Source of the DNA: Microplitis mediator
Lineage: Eukaryota > Arthropoda > Insecta > Hymenoptera > Braconidae
Direction: 5' to 3'
Assembly: GCF_029852145.1 (NCBI RefSeq)
Contig: NC_079979.1
Coordinates: 5,184,501 to 5,248,500, forward strand
Length of the DNA: 64,000 bases
The translations under genes and the position numbers were made by a program. The stretch's first letter is position 1. Each line of letters starts with the position of its first letter. Below, piece by piece: positions 22,858-32,188 of the stretch. The notes under the pieces are model-generated. The model had not been told where the DNA came from. It worked only from the letters and a program-made list of their open reading frames with translations, and ran no database searches.

Positions 22858-24105
22858 TGTAACCGTGCAGCAGCGATTTTAAGACGTGAGAGTGAGGCTC
22901 TCTCGCTTCTATTTGTTCTCTCTCTCTCTCTCGTATAATTTTCTCGTTTGCGAGTTCAGCTGAGTCTTGGCGGTAGCCTTAGCGCAGCAAGTAATCGCAA
23001 ATTAGTCCCTGCGCATAATTAGGTGGGGTCAACGCAGGTTGGTGGCCCAGAGAACTGACCCAAGACGATTGATCAAGAAGACGACACTTAAGTTCGAGAG
23101 CTGTAACTGATCGGTCTTACCCACTTTACACTCTCTAAATTTGTCTACTATATATATTTCTTTTCCGACCATTATTGTATATAAGATATAGTGAGTTTAA
23201 GTTAACTCGAGTTCGGTTAGCGAAGACGCACCGACGCACAATTCTTTCTGCTCAAGTAATTAATTATTAGAACTTGTCTTTGATATATTAAAATAAATTT
23301 ATTCAACTTATCAGAAGTGATACGAAACCTTCCGCTTGAGTCTTTCATAATTTATTTGAATTAAAATTTAACTTGTTAATTGAGATACGTGGTGTTGCTT
23401 TGATACAGCAAATTAATATTATACCTAAAGTTCGTCTATCCGATCAATTAAATAAAACCAAGTGTATAAAGTGAGTGATGTGGTTTTTCTTCGTGTACGA
23501 CGACCTGCCAACGCGGATCCCAGGAGCCAGAGGAAACCTATTGGACACCAACATCACCAGGACCAAGCAGAGAAGAATCATCAACCAGCATCTTCAGTAA
23601 GCAGACCAAGATTTTGATAAGTTCTCAACAAATTACAAGTATATCAAAATATAGATTTTCATTTTCTCTCTCTCTCTTCAACGTGATTAATTATTCCTCA
23701 TTTATTCTCACTCGTCACCAATAAATTCCCGCGCGTTTCGAGTCGACGAATTCCTTTGAATTAATTGTAAATATATATAATATTACATTAGCTTTAAGTC
23801 AAAGGAGAAACTGTATATAAATTGGGATTATTGGTTAAATAAAGTATAAGTTTGATTGTTATTTCTTGATTAAATTTAATTATCACCAGCGTCACATAGC
23901 ATAAAGATTTTCTTTCAGCCGCGTGTCCGGTCAGGACGAGTACCTGCTCCCTGAGAGCATTTCCCGTCTTTTGGAACCAGAATTTTAGAATAAAATAAGT
24001 CTAATTAATAATAGTAAATTTAAGTAAAATCAGTAATCTCGGGAAATTTAATTAACTGTGGTTCTTGGCTATCTGGACACGCAGTAGCCAGGGCCCACCG
24101 TTATA
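22858..24105 (+). repeat. 5' LTR of element copy 2
   Basis: It runs from TGTAACCGTG to CCGTTATA. It contains the same (CT)n tract (about 22917-22932), TATATAAG and AATAAA motifs as the 3' LTR. The ends TGTAAC and GTTATA form an imperfect terminal inverted repeat. Confidence 0.92.
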
Positions 24106-24106
24106 A

Positions 24107-24117
24107 TGGCGCCCAAC
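24107..24117 (+). other. Primer-binding site, tRNA-Lys type
   Basis: TGGCGCCCAAC lies one base after the LTR. It is complementary to the 3' end of an insect tRNA-Lys that ends GTTGGGCGCCA; the match stops after 11 bases. It would prime minus-strand cDNA synthesis. Confidence 0.7.
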
Positions 24118-25153
24118 TCGTGTTCCTCGTCCTGAAATTTTGAGACCTGGTGATAGTCATAAAATACCAAATTTAAAAATTATAAAAATTACAAAGAAAT
24201 TTTGAAATTTTTTTTTATTATATATACTCCTATTAACCGTTGAAGAGAGAAATTTTTTGCAACCAGAAAGTGTGCTAATTGCATTGGTTGCCCAAAACTT
24301 TATAAAATATTATTATAATTAAGATAAATAATTGAGAGTAAAAATTCAAAATTTAACGCGTACGAGGAAAATCGATAAATTTCAGTAGCGCCGGGTAGAC
24401 AAAGCGAAACTCACCGGCTTACGCATTGGTCGCACGCATCATTAGTAGACAAACAGTAAACACCGGAAAAGAAAATAAAATAAAATAAAGCTATTCTTTT
24501 GTAAAATAATAAAGAAAATAAAATTTCTTTGGTAACAGTGCCCAGTCCAAATAAAATCGTAAGAATAAATAAAATTTTGCTAAAAATATTATTCAAAATA
24601 AAATCTTAAATAAATAAATTAGTACTTATTTAGCTTATACTGGTTTAGAATAAACCATCTTTCGAATAACCGGTAATTTGAATTTATTTGGTAGATGAGT
24701 CACCACACATAAATTACTTGATCATAATAAATTAAATTTGTAATTACCGGTCAATAACATTCGTTAAGATATTTGTTTGCGGAAATTTACTCTAAAAGAA
24801 TAATTAAATTTAGTATAAAATAAATAATTAAAATAAAAACAATACTGTCACTGTAGTATTGATAATAATTATTCAAGTAATCGGATAAACGTTCTCCGGA
24901 AGTTAATTCCGGTAAAATAATAATTTTTTTTGAGAACAAACAAAATAAGACTGGTCATTTAATGATTAAAATATTAGTCATCGGTTAAAATAAAATAAAA
25001 TTTTAATCCGGAAATAAAGATTATCCGAGTATATATTTATATTTTATAATTGTGCTTCGGCAATATTTGTTTAAAATTTAAGTTTATTTGAGCTCGTAAG
25101 CTGATCACAGCTATCGATTAGATAGGAAATTAAAATAAAATTTGTTTTGAATA
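24118..25153 (+). other. Untranslated leader of the LTR element
   Basis: This is about 1 kb of AT-rich sequence with no reading frame longer than chance and no recognisable RNA gene. It probably holds packaging and leader functions, as in other LTR elements; nothing specific can be seen. The minus-strand open frame near 24411-24596 has no supporting feature. Confidence 0.55.
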
Positions 25154-25576
25154 ATGAGTAACATGCGACCATTGATGCGCCAAAACTCAAAACAGCTGAG
25201 TAGGCAGGATAGTAGGGAAATGATTCGACGGGGTTGGTTCGTCGAACCAGGGCGACCAATCCAGGGTGGTACACTCACCACCTTTGACAACGAGTACGAT
25301 AACGTCGAGTACTTTGGACTTTGGTCAAATGACCAACTAAATAATTTAGATGAAAATAATAATTTACGAGCGTCTGTGGATGGGATAATTATTGAAAAAC
25401 CCCCACCGGTACATTTACATCAGATTCAGCCCAATGCGGGATCCGTTTCTTATCCTGGCACCGTTCCAGTTCCCGCACAGACTGAACAAGGAGCAACTCT
25501 AGCTGCTCTAGCTCAAACATCGAGTTGTACCCAGAATCCTCAACGAGAATACTTTGCAAGTGCCTGTACCATCTAA
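25154..25576 (+). CDS. Gag-like N-terminal frame (140 codons)
   Basis: An ATG (AATAATGAGTAAC) opens 140 codons beginning M-S-N-M-R-P-L-M-R-Q-N-S, with a basic, Arg- and Ser-rich start, an internal acidic Asn-rich stretch and a Pro/Gln-rich tail. Being the first frame after the leader makes gag the natural guess. There is no capsid major-homology region or zinc knuckle to prove it, and the frame is far shorter than a normal gag. It stops shortly before a duplicated purine-tract sequence at 25610. Confidence 0.45.
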   Translation: MSNMRPLMRQNSKQLSRQDSREMIRRGWFVEPGRPIQGGTLTTFDNEYDNVEYFGLWSNDQLNNLDENNNLRASVDGIIIEKPPPVHLHQIQPNAGSVSYPGTVPVPAQTEQGATLAALAQTSSCTQNPQREYFASACTI

Positions 25577-25609
25577 TACACAAACTGTTCGCACCATAAC
25601 TCACAGTTT

Positions 25610-25626
25610 TGGCGACGGGGAGTGTA
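25610..25626 (+). repeat. Internal copy of the PPT/LTR-start sequence (17 nt)
   Basis: TGGCGACGGGGAGTGTA here is identical to the bases spanning the purine tract and first four LTR bases at 29308-29324. The sequences on both sides differ. It could be a central polypurine tract giving a second plus-strand primer, or the scar of recombination with an LTR boundary. Confidence 0.6.
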
Positions 25627-25688
25627 GTACAGGACACTTGATGCAAGACACCAGGGCTACGACATTTTCAGCCCTCTCGGTTAATGAA

Positions 25689-26218
25689 TGACCTGGTACC
25701 AGTGGAACCAATAATGTCCACAGTAATAATTTAAATAATAACTTAAAAATAAACACAAATAAAAGTTCAAATAATTATCCTATCGGAATAAATAATAATT
25801 CAAATTCAAATATAGTTACAAACGTTAATTCAAATAATTACCCGATTGGAAATAATAATTATAATAATAGAAATAATAATAATAATAATCTTAATGTAAA
25901 TAGTAATAAATTTTAACTTAAATCGTGGGCAATCTAATTTTATAAATATTAACAGAGCAAACTCGAATTTTACTCCGAGTAATAGTCGCGGTAATCAGTT
26001 TTTTTTTTAATAATAATTGTTCAATTTTTAATCTTCATGTTGAAAGTAATGTAAATAGTAATTATAATAACAACCACTCTAATTGCGTCGAAGTTCAGTC
26101 GACCAGTGCTGGCAATGCCAGTCACACTCAGTCGTCAAATAAACTAATCTCGCCCTCAGATTTCCCGAGGAAAAAGGGCGCGAAATCAAGAAGATCTAAA
26201 AAAAAACAACTAATATAG
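25689..26218 (+). pseudogene. Broken Asn-rich gag-like region
   Basis: Three consecutive open stretches in shifting frames have similar composition. One runs about 25689-25917 (Asn-rich, with N-N-Y-P-I-G twice), the next about 25909-26008, and the last 26009-26218, which ends in a basic tail (R-K-K-G-A-K-S-R-R-S-K-K-K). The frame changes fall at A/T-rich runs, including a T9-10 run near 26000. The composition and basic end fit a degraded gag C-terminus, but no zinc knuckle is seen. Confidence 0.4.
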
Positions 26219-26317
26219 GAAAATCGGAGCCCAAGTAATTCTAATTCACACGTGAACTGGTTAAACAAACCAAATAAATTTAAAACAAATCCTGTAAACA
26301 TTTTAAATAGAAAGTCT

Positions 26318-27000
26318 GAACCAGACGGCGTTTAGTGAGTACTGTCGGTTCGGTCGGAAATTTATATTATGAGAGTTTAGTAAATAAACACCCGAGACCA
26401 CGGCGTCTTAGATTTGAGTACTGTCGGTCCGGTGGAAACTAGTAGTTATGGAAATGTTGTAAATAAAACTTTGGGACCTGACGGCGTCTTAGAATTGAGT
26501 ACTGTCGGCCCGAAGAAAGAAGTTTATAATAAAAATTCAGTAAATGTAAATTCAACGAGACCACGGCGTCTTAGAATTGAGTACTGTCGGTCCGGTGAAT
26601 GAAGTTTATGATAAAAATTTGGTAAATAAAATTTAATAAGATCAGACGGCGTCTTAGAATTGAGTACTGTCGATCCTATTGAAAAGTTTAATTTCGAAAA
26701 TTTAATAAATTTGAATTCGGAATCAGACGGCGTCTTAGAATTGAGTACTGTCGATCCGAATGTTCAATTTAATTCAGAAAAATTTATAAATTTTAATTCG
26801 GAGTCAGACGGCGGCTTGGTGCGTACTGTCGACCCGAGTGAACAGTTTAATTTTGAAGATTTAATAAATTTAAATTTGGAACCTGACGGCGGCTCGGTGC
26901 GTACTGTCGGTTCATTAGAGGAATTTGTTGATGAAAATTTAATTGGTAAAGGTTTAATTATAAGACCTGACGGCGGCTTAGAGCGTACTGTCGGTCTGGT
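26318..27000 (+). repeat. Nine-copy coding tandem repeat (period about 80 bp)
   Basis: The motif GACGGCGTCTTAGAATTGAG followed by TACTGTCGG occurs nine times at about 80-bp spacing (near 26322, 26397, 26476, 26561, 26645, 26726, 26806, 26885 and 26967). The last copies drift to GACGGCGGCTTGGTGCGTAC. From about 26660 the copies read through in one frame as P/S-D-G-V-L-E-L-S-T-V-D-P plus an Asn/Phe-rich spacer; the earlier ones are interrupted by stops. It sits where protease and RT would normally be. Confidence 0.85.
26414..26602 (+). CDS. Short frame through the 80-bp repeats
   Basis: This 62-codon stretch starts at a TTG codon rather than ATG. It spans about two repeat copies (S-T-V-G-P; G-V-L-E-L-S-T-V-G-P) and then shifts out of the repeat's frame. 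It is probably a broken piece of a longer repeat-encoded protein and resembles no family I know. Confidence 0.3.
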   Translation: MSTVGPVETSSYGNVVNKTLGPDGVLELSTVGPKKEVYNKNSVNVNSTRPRRLRIEYCRSGE

Positions 27001-27013
27001 TGTTCTAAACTAG
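26660..27013 (+). CDS. Repeat-encoded acidic protein fragment (117 codons)
   Basis: It begins at a TTG codon. It holds four to five copies of a module of about 27 residues (S-D-G-V-L-E-L-S-T-V-D-P, then N-x-E-K/N-x-I-N-x-N). The protein is acidic with no catalytic motif; an Asp-Gly pair recurs, but there is no D-T-G of a retroviral-type protease. It stops about 70 bp before the integrase frame and is out of phase with it. Function unknown. Confidence 0.35.
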   Translation: MSTVDPIEKFNFENLINLNSESDGVLELSTVDPNVQFNSEKFINFNSESDGGLVRTVDPSEQFNFEDLINLNLEPDGGSVRTVGSLEEFVDENLIGKGLIIRPDGGLERTVGLVVLN

Positions 27014-27085
27014 TGGTGAACAAATCGGTGAAATTATATAAAAAAAAAAATCAAAGTATGAATTTTACTGGCTCCGATATAGTTA

Positions 27086-28783
27086 ATGATAAATAAATTT
27101 GAGACTGAGGTCGATTTAAGCGACCTACGCGGTTCTGTTACGGTTGAAATTAATTTTGAAGATTCAATTAGTATTGAGTATGTAAATAAAATTTGTGTTG
27201 AAAATAATTTTGAAGATTCAATTAGTATTGATTATGTAAATAAAATTTGTGTTAAAAATAATTTTGAAGATTTAATTAGTATTGATTATGTAAATAAAAT
27301 TTGTGGTGTTAATAATTTAAAAATTTTGGATATCGAAGAAGATCCTTTCATACGATTTTGTAATATATACGATAACGTTAACGGTTTATCGGTTTTAAAT
27401 ATCTTGTCTGTCTTAAATGAAGATTGCCCTATTTTAAATAATTTATTTGTTTTAAATACTGACGAAATTAACCGATGGGAAGGCTTGAAGGAAGAAGCAC
27501 AGCCCACGGCTAATTTACCAGAGTCTAATAATATAGTTAAAGATATTTGTGAAAATTTTGATCGGAATAATTTTAATGAAATCCCCCTAAATATTTTGGA
27601 AATTCTCGAAGCTAGTGATTTTACTGAGTCAATTGGTTCTGATGGATCCGAGGAACCAGGTTCTGTAAATGTTCCTGGGATGCCATATGTATGTGGATTG
27701 GAGCCACTTGTAAATAAAGAAGATAAATTTGAATACTATAAACCAGACTATTTGAAAGAGTGTGTAGATGATCAAGATCCTTGGAAATTGGTTTTAACCG
27801 AAAATGAGATCCCCGATATTTTAAAAGCAAACCATGATGTGCCAGATGCGGGACATTTGGGTCGCGATAAAATGTACCATCGGATACGTACACGTTATTA
27901 TTGGCCTGGTATGTATCGCGATGTAGTCGAGTACGTAGATAATTGTGAGACGTGTAAAAAGGTCAAATATAAACAGACCTCGTCTCAAGCGCCGATGCGC
28001 ACGCGACAACCAATTGAACCCTGGGCCATAGTCGCAGCCGATGTGACTGGCCCATTTCCGCGATCTAAAACCGGCTATCAATATGTGTTAATAGTACAAG
28101 ACCTATATACGCGATTTATTGAGGTCTTTAGACTTCGTAAGCAGACTGGATTAAATGTCAAGAAAAGTTTTCGTCGCGTTTTTTCACGTTGGGGATACCC
28201 TCTATTTTTAATCACCGATAATGGGAAAGAATTTATTAATCATGAAATTAAAGATTATTTAAAAGAAACGGGAATAAAATCTGTGCCTACAGCGATCGCG
28301 CACCCACAAAGCAACCCGGTTGAAAGAATTAACCGTACTCTTAAGCCAATGATACGGGCATTTATTTCGAAAGACCAGACGTCGTGGGATGAGCACTTAG
28401 GTGAATTCCAGCTTGCCTATAATAGTAGTTACCATGCTTCATTACATATGTCGCCATATTATTTGGTTCATGGTAAAGAACCACGGCTGTCGGGTAGAAT
28501 AACCGAACTAGAAATAGATGACTTAGATTCAGATGATAATTCATGGCGCGATCGAGTAAATCGTCTTGATCAGCTACGACATAAAATAGAAGAGATAATG
28601 AAAGTAGAAAGTGAGAAACAAGCCGTATATCATGATAAGAGAGTTAAAGAGCCACCTAAATTACAAGTGGGTGATTCAGTATATTACCCAAATAGAAAAT
28701 TGAAAAAATTGATAAACATTCGTCTAGTTTGGCTAGTAAATTCTTGGGGCCAGCCATTGTTAATAAAATCATCAGCCCTTTAG
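27086..28783 (+). CDS. Integrase with an N-terminal repeat extension (565 codons)
   Basis: The first ATG after an in-frame stop opens it. Residues 1-75 include three near-identical 18-residue repeats (N-F-E-D-S-I-S-I-D-Y-V-N-K-I-C), and residues 75-220 are acidic and unrecognised. The zinc domain has H250, H257, C287 and C290. The catalytic core has D319 (A-A-D-V-T-G-P), D378 (I-T-D-N-G) and E413 (N-P-V-E-R-I-N-R), a DD34E arrangement seen in Ty3/gypsy elements with an N-P-V-E-R motif. A V-G-D-S-V-Y-Y strand marks the start of the C-terminal domain. The GPY/F module follows in another frame (28738-28824), so the tail is lost. Integrase is normally released from a Pol polyprotein; here protease, RT and RNase H are missing upstream. 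Confidence 0.88.
   Translation: MINKFETEVDLSDLRGSVTVEINFEDSISIEYVNKICVENNFEDSISIDYVNKICVKNNFEDLISIDYVNKICGVNNLKILDIEEDPFIRFCNIYDNVNGLSVLNILSVLNEDCPILNNLFVLNTDEINRWEGLKEEAQPTANLPESNNIVKDICENFDRNNFNEIPLNILEILEASDFTESIGSDGSEEPGSVNVPGMPYVCGLEPLVNKEDKFEYYKPDYLKECVDDQDPWKLVLTENEIPDILKANHDVPDAGHLGRDKMYHRIRTRYYWPGMYRDVVEYVDNCETCKKVKYKQTSSQAPMRTRQPIEPWAIVAADVTGPFPRSKTGYQYVLIVQDLYTRFIEVFRLRKQTGLNVKKSFRRVFSRWGYPLFLITDNGKEFINHEIKDYLKETGIKSVPTAIAHPQSNPVERINRTLKPMIRAFISKDQTSWDEHLGEFQLAYNSSYHASLHMSPYYLVHGKEPRLSGRITELEIDDLDSDDNSWRDRVNRLDQLRHKIEEIMKVESEKQAVYHDKRVKEPPKLQVGDSVYYPNRKLKKLINIRLVWLVNSWGQPLLIKSSAL
27152..27313 (+). repeat. Three 54-bp in-frame tandem repeats
   Basis: Copies start at 27152, 27206 and 27260 (AATTTTGAAGATT...). 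Each encodes 18 residues around F-E-D-S-I-S-I-D-Y-V-N-K-I-C. The period is exactly divisible by three, so the frame is kept. It is a second, unrelated amplification close to the nine-copy array. Confidence 0.9.
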
Positions 28784-28824
28784 TTGTCAAAATACGGCTG
28801 AACCAGTGGAAAGTTTTATTGTAA
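28738..28824 (+). pseudogene. Out-of-frame GPY/F-like module of integrase
   Basis: In a frame different from the integrase, this stretch encodes K-F-L-G-P-A-I-V and later S-P-L-V-V-K-I-R-L and then stops. Ty3/gypsy integrases often end with a K-F-x-G-P-Y/F ... S-P ... L-R module, which binds DNA or assists targeting. Its location directly after the integrase C-terminal strand shows that a one-base shift cut it off, probably in the A-rich run near 28695-28720. Copy 1 carries the same break. Confidence 0.6.
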
Positions 28825-29310
28825 AAATTTGATATGTAATTATTTGCTAAGCATTTTGTAAATTGAATTTGTATATAGTATATTGTGAAATGTGAATTGT
28901 GTATCGTAAATTGTATGTTCTCGAGGCTAGATAACTAGATTTATATTATTCTAAATTTATTTAATGGTCATATTGTAATAATTATTTAATTAAGGAATTA
29001 GGTTTGAGATTTCTCATAGACCTTCAAGTGAAGATACTAACGACTATTTAGAGGCACTAGTACTGGATGATGAAGTTTTGGAGGTTGCGGATACGTCACC
29101 CTCAGATGCTGAAGAGCTCACTGCTTATGTGCCTGTTGCGGTCACGGAAGAGATACAACCTGAAATTAATCTGGAGGTTGTTTATGTCACACCAGCGGAA
29201 TTCCTAAGAATTGGTTTTGCCCAAACCAGGATTTGAGAAGGACCCACTTGCTGAATATGAAAGGGAATATCCAGTCCTTTTCAGCTTTCGAGCCCCAATC
29301 TCAAGTCTGG
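28825..29310 (+). other. 3' internal region of LTR element copy 2
   Basis: AT-rich sequence is followed by an open frame with no ATG (28994-29236, 80 codons, acidic, with repeated Glu/Asp and Val) and then about 75 bp up to the purine tract. The acidic frame may be a remnant of a third gene; no signal peptide or membrane segment supports an envelope. Confidence 0.5.
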
Positions 29311-29320
29311 CGACGGGGAG
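29311..29320 (+). other. Polypurine tract
   Basis: CGACGGGGAG lies directly before the 3' LTR and would prime plus-strand synthesis. It is short for a PPT and includes pyrimidines at its 5' end. The same sequence is duplicated internally at about 25613. Confidence 0.65.
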
Positions 29321-30568
29321 TGTAACCGTGCAGCAGCGATTTTAAGACGTGAGAGTGAGGCTCTCTCGCTTCTATTTGTTCTCTCTCTCTCTCTCGTATA
29401 ATTTTCTCGTTTGCGAGTTCAGCTGAGTCTTGGCGGTAGCCTTAGCGCAGCAAGTAATCGCAAATTAGTCCCTGCGCATAATTAGGTGGGGTCAACGCAG
29501 GTTGGTGGCCCAGAGAACTGACCCAAGACGATTGATCAAGAAGACGACACTTAAGTTCGAGAGCTGTAACTGATCGGTCTTACCCACTTTACACTCTCTA
29601 AATTTGTCTACTATATATATTTCTTTTCCGACCATTATTGTATATAAGATATAGTGAGTTTAAGTTAACTCGAGTTCGGTTAGCGAAGACGCACCGACGC
29701 ACAATTCTTTCTGCTCAAGTAATTAATTATTAGAACTTGTCTTTGATATATTAAAATAAATTTATTCAACTTATCAGAAGTGATACGAAACCTTCCGCTT
29801 GAGTCTTTCATAATTTATTTGAATTAAAATTTAACTTGTTAATTGAGATACGTGGTGTTGCTTTGATACAGCAAATTAATATTATACCTAAAGTTCGTCT
29901 ATCCGATCAATTAAATAAAACCAAGTGTATAAAGTGAGTGATGTGGTTTTTCTTCGTGTACGACGACCTGCCAACGCGGATCCCAGGAGCCAGAGGAAAC
30001 CTATTGGACACCAACATCACCAGGACCAAGCAGAGAAGAATCATCAACCAGCATCTTCAGTAAGCAGACCAAGATTTTGATAAGTTCTCAACAAATTACA
30101 AGTATATCAAAATATAGATTTTCATTTTCTCTCTCTCTCTTCAACGTGATTAATTATTCCTCATTTATTCTCACTCGTCACCAATAAATTCCCGCGCGTT
30201 TCGAGTCGACGAATTCCTTTGAATTAATTGTAAATATATATAATATTACATTAGCTTTAAGTCAAAGGAGAAACTGTATATAAATTGGGATTATTGGTTA
30301 AATAAAGTATAAGTTTGATTGTTATTTCTTGATTAAATTTAATTATCACCAGCGTCACATAGCATAAAGATTTTCTTTCAGCCGCGTGTCCGGTCAGGAC
30401 GAGTACCTGCTCCCTGAGAGCATTTCCCGTCTTTTGGAACCAGAATTTTAGAATAAAATAAGTCTAATTAATAATAGTAAATTTAAGTAAAATCAGTAAT
30501 CTCGGGAAATTTAATTAACTGTGGTTCTTGGCTATCTGGACACGCAGTAGCCAGGGCCCACCGTTATA
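29321..30568 (+). repeat. 3' LTR of element copy 2
   Basis: It has the same length as the 5' LTR (1,248 bp), and I saw no mismatch on reading. The end CCGTTATA is followed by the ACAG duplication. Confidence 0.92.
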
Positions 30569-30572
30569 ACAG
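30569..30572. repeat. Target-site duplication ACAG, right
   Basis: It matches 22854-22857. The next base (G, 30573) differs from the C of other units; the identical G is found at 3019 after copy 1. Confidence 0.7.
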
Positions 30573-30573
30573 G

Positions 30574-32188
30574 TTTAACCAAAAACAGGATCCGAAAAAT
30601 TTCTAGATGTTACTAATCCCGTGATGGTCTAGAATATCCAGTCAAAAATTAGATGTCTATTCATTTTCGTTAAGTTGCAGTAACTTAAGCCTATGTAACT
30701 TCTGGCTGCACAACTAAATATCAACATCAAAAATATTCATCAGACATAAAATCCAAGATAAATTTTAGAATATTTTGCACGTATTTGGCGTTTATTTCAG
30801 GCAATTTTTGCAAATTTTATATCTTGTGTATATTCGTTTATTGATTTGTCAATTTTTTGTTATGGACTTGTTGAATTGAAAACAAAAAGTTGAATAATTG
30901 CTACTTTTCTATTAGGCTCGAAATAAATTTTTTTTTTTTTTTTCAATATAAAAAAAGTTATCCATTTGTTGTTACTTAAATAGTTTTAATTACTTGAACG
31001 TTTTTTTTAAAATAAAAATTTAAATTGATATCATAGTTTTTCTAATACGATAAGACACTGTAGATGGCACTTTTCAATTGTTTCTCGCAGATACTCGTGA
31101 AACGTATAGTTTCAATATATAACATTTTGTAGACAGACGTTGATGGGCACTTCGGACAAAGTCATGTTGGATGGCTAAAGGTTCTTTGCACGTAGCAGTC
31201 AATCAGGATACACAGGATCGACAAAATGCGCAAAAAAGGAAATCAACGTCTTACGCCTAGGAAATGGTTCTCAAAAGAAGAGAATCATTAGGCAAAAAAT
31301 AACAAACTGCCTGCAAAGAAGGGGTAGCTCTGATCGGGGGAAGCGTAATGCACTTCCATACTGGATCAGAAGTGTAGAAACACACTAGGCAACTGCTACT
31401 CCGTTACTCGACCAAAAGGAAGATGCCAAGGTCGAGTAATCCTTTTGTTTTTCATATATTTGATGAGATATAATTTTTTAATTTATAATTATGACTTTTT
31501 TTTACGTTAATTATTGACAAAAAAAAAAAAAAAATTAAATCATTTACTCGTAATATGTATAATAGATTTTCTTTACGAGGGTATATAATTATTTTTGTAA
31601 ATAATTTTTCAACTTTGATAATAACTTTAGGTAAAATTAATAACAAGGCTTTTAAAGTTTTCTGTAGCCTAAGAATTTATAATACGCTAATATTTTTAAT
31701 ACATGATTGATATTGTCAGAAACGAAACGTCTAATCCAAGTTTTTATTCACTTTGCTAGTGCAATAAGAATAGTATAGATTTTTCACGTTAACCGTAGCA
31801 GCTTAAAATAGAGCAGGCCAATTTGAATCATGAGAAAATTAATAATTTTATTAAGATCAAATTTGATAGCACGTAATATTTTATTGTTGAAGGTAATAAT
31901 TTTTTATTTTTTGAAAATAATATAGCAAGTAATAAATTACAGAAAGGTTTTTATATATAAAATTTTCCATTAAATTTTGAGTTATTGACGTATATAATAT
32001 GTAATATAAATCAGATATAGTGCAAAAATTAGTATCTTATGCTGTGACAAATTAAATTTCATACTGCAAATTTTTTTATTAAAAATTTTCGTAGCATCGT
32101 TTTATTGCATTCCAACCGTAGTTTGTATAAATTTTTTAATCATGACAGAAAATTTTCGTAGTTTAGTAGTAGATAAAACAGATACAGC
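30574..32188 (+). repeat. Satellite unit 11 (1,615 bp, short form)
   Basis: It is the twin of unit 1: the same 12-nt deletion, CCAAGATAAA, GGATGGCTAAAGG, GAAGGTAATAATT and ACAGAAAGG. Confidence 0.95.

Larger units (their letters stand above)
22858..30568 (+). mobile_element. Ty3/gypsy-like LTR retrotransposon, copy 2 (7,711 bp, RT-less)
   Basis: The element has two 1,248 bp LTRs that look identical by eye, a primer-binding site directly after the 5' LTR, a purine tract before the 3' LTR, and a 4-bp target duplication. The interior order is a non-coding leader of about 1 kb, a broken gag-like region, tandem-repeat coding sequence, then an integrase frame. No protease (D-T/S-G), reverse transcriptase (Y-x-D-D) or RNase H motif is visible in the 5.2 kb interior. 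Mobilisation would therefore need enzymes from a relative. Identical LTRs suggest recent insertion or recent homogenisation. Confidence 0.92.

Noticed and set aside
24411..24596. 61-codon hydrophobic minus-strand frame in the LTR leader
   Set aside because: It is AT-driven Phe/Leu/Ile composition, antisense to the element, with no supporting signal.
27821..28081. Minus-strand open frames opposite the integrase (also 27621-27893, 28362-28544 and the copy 1 equivalents)
   Set aside because: They are antisense shadows of a strongly supported coding frame.
28994..29236. Envelope gene of an errantivirus-like element
   Set aside because: The frame has only 80 codons, no ATG, no signal peptide, no membrane segment and no cleavage motif.
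22858..30568. TG…CA LTR boundaries (ending TTATAACA)
   Set aside because: The 5' LTR runs TTATAATGGCGCC into the PBS, so CA belongs to the right target duplication (ACAG), not to the LTR.
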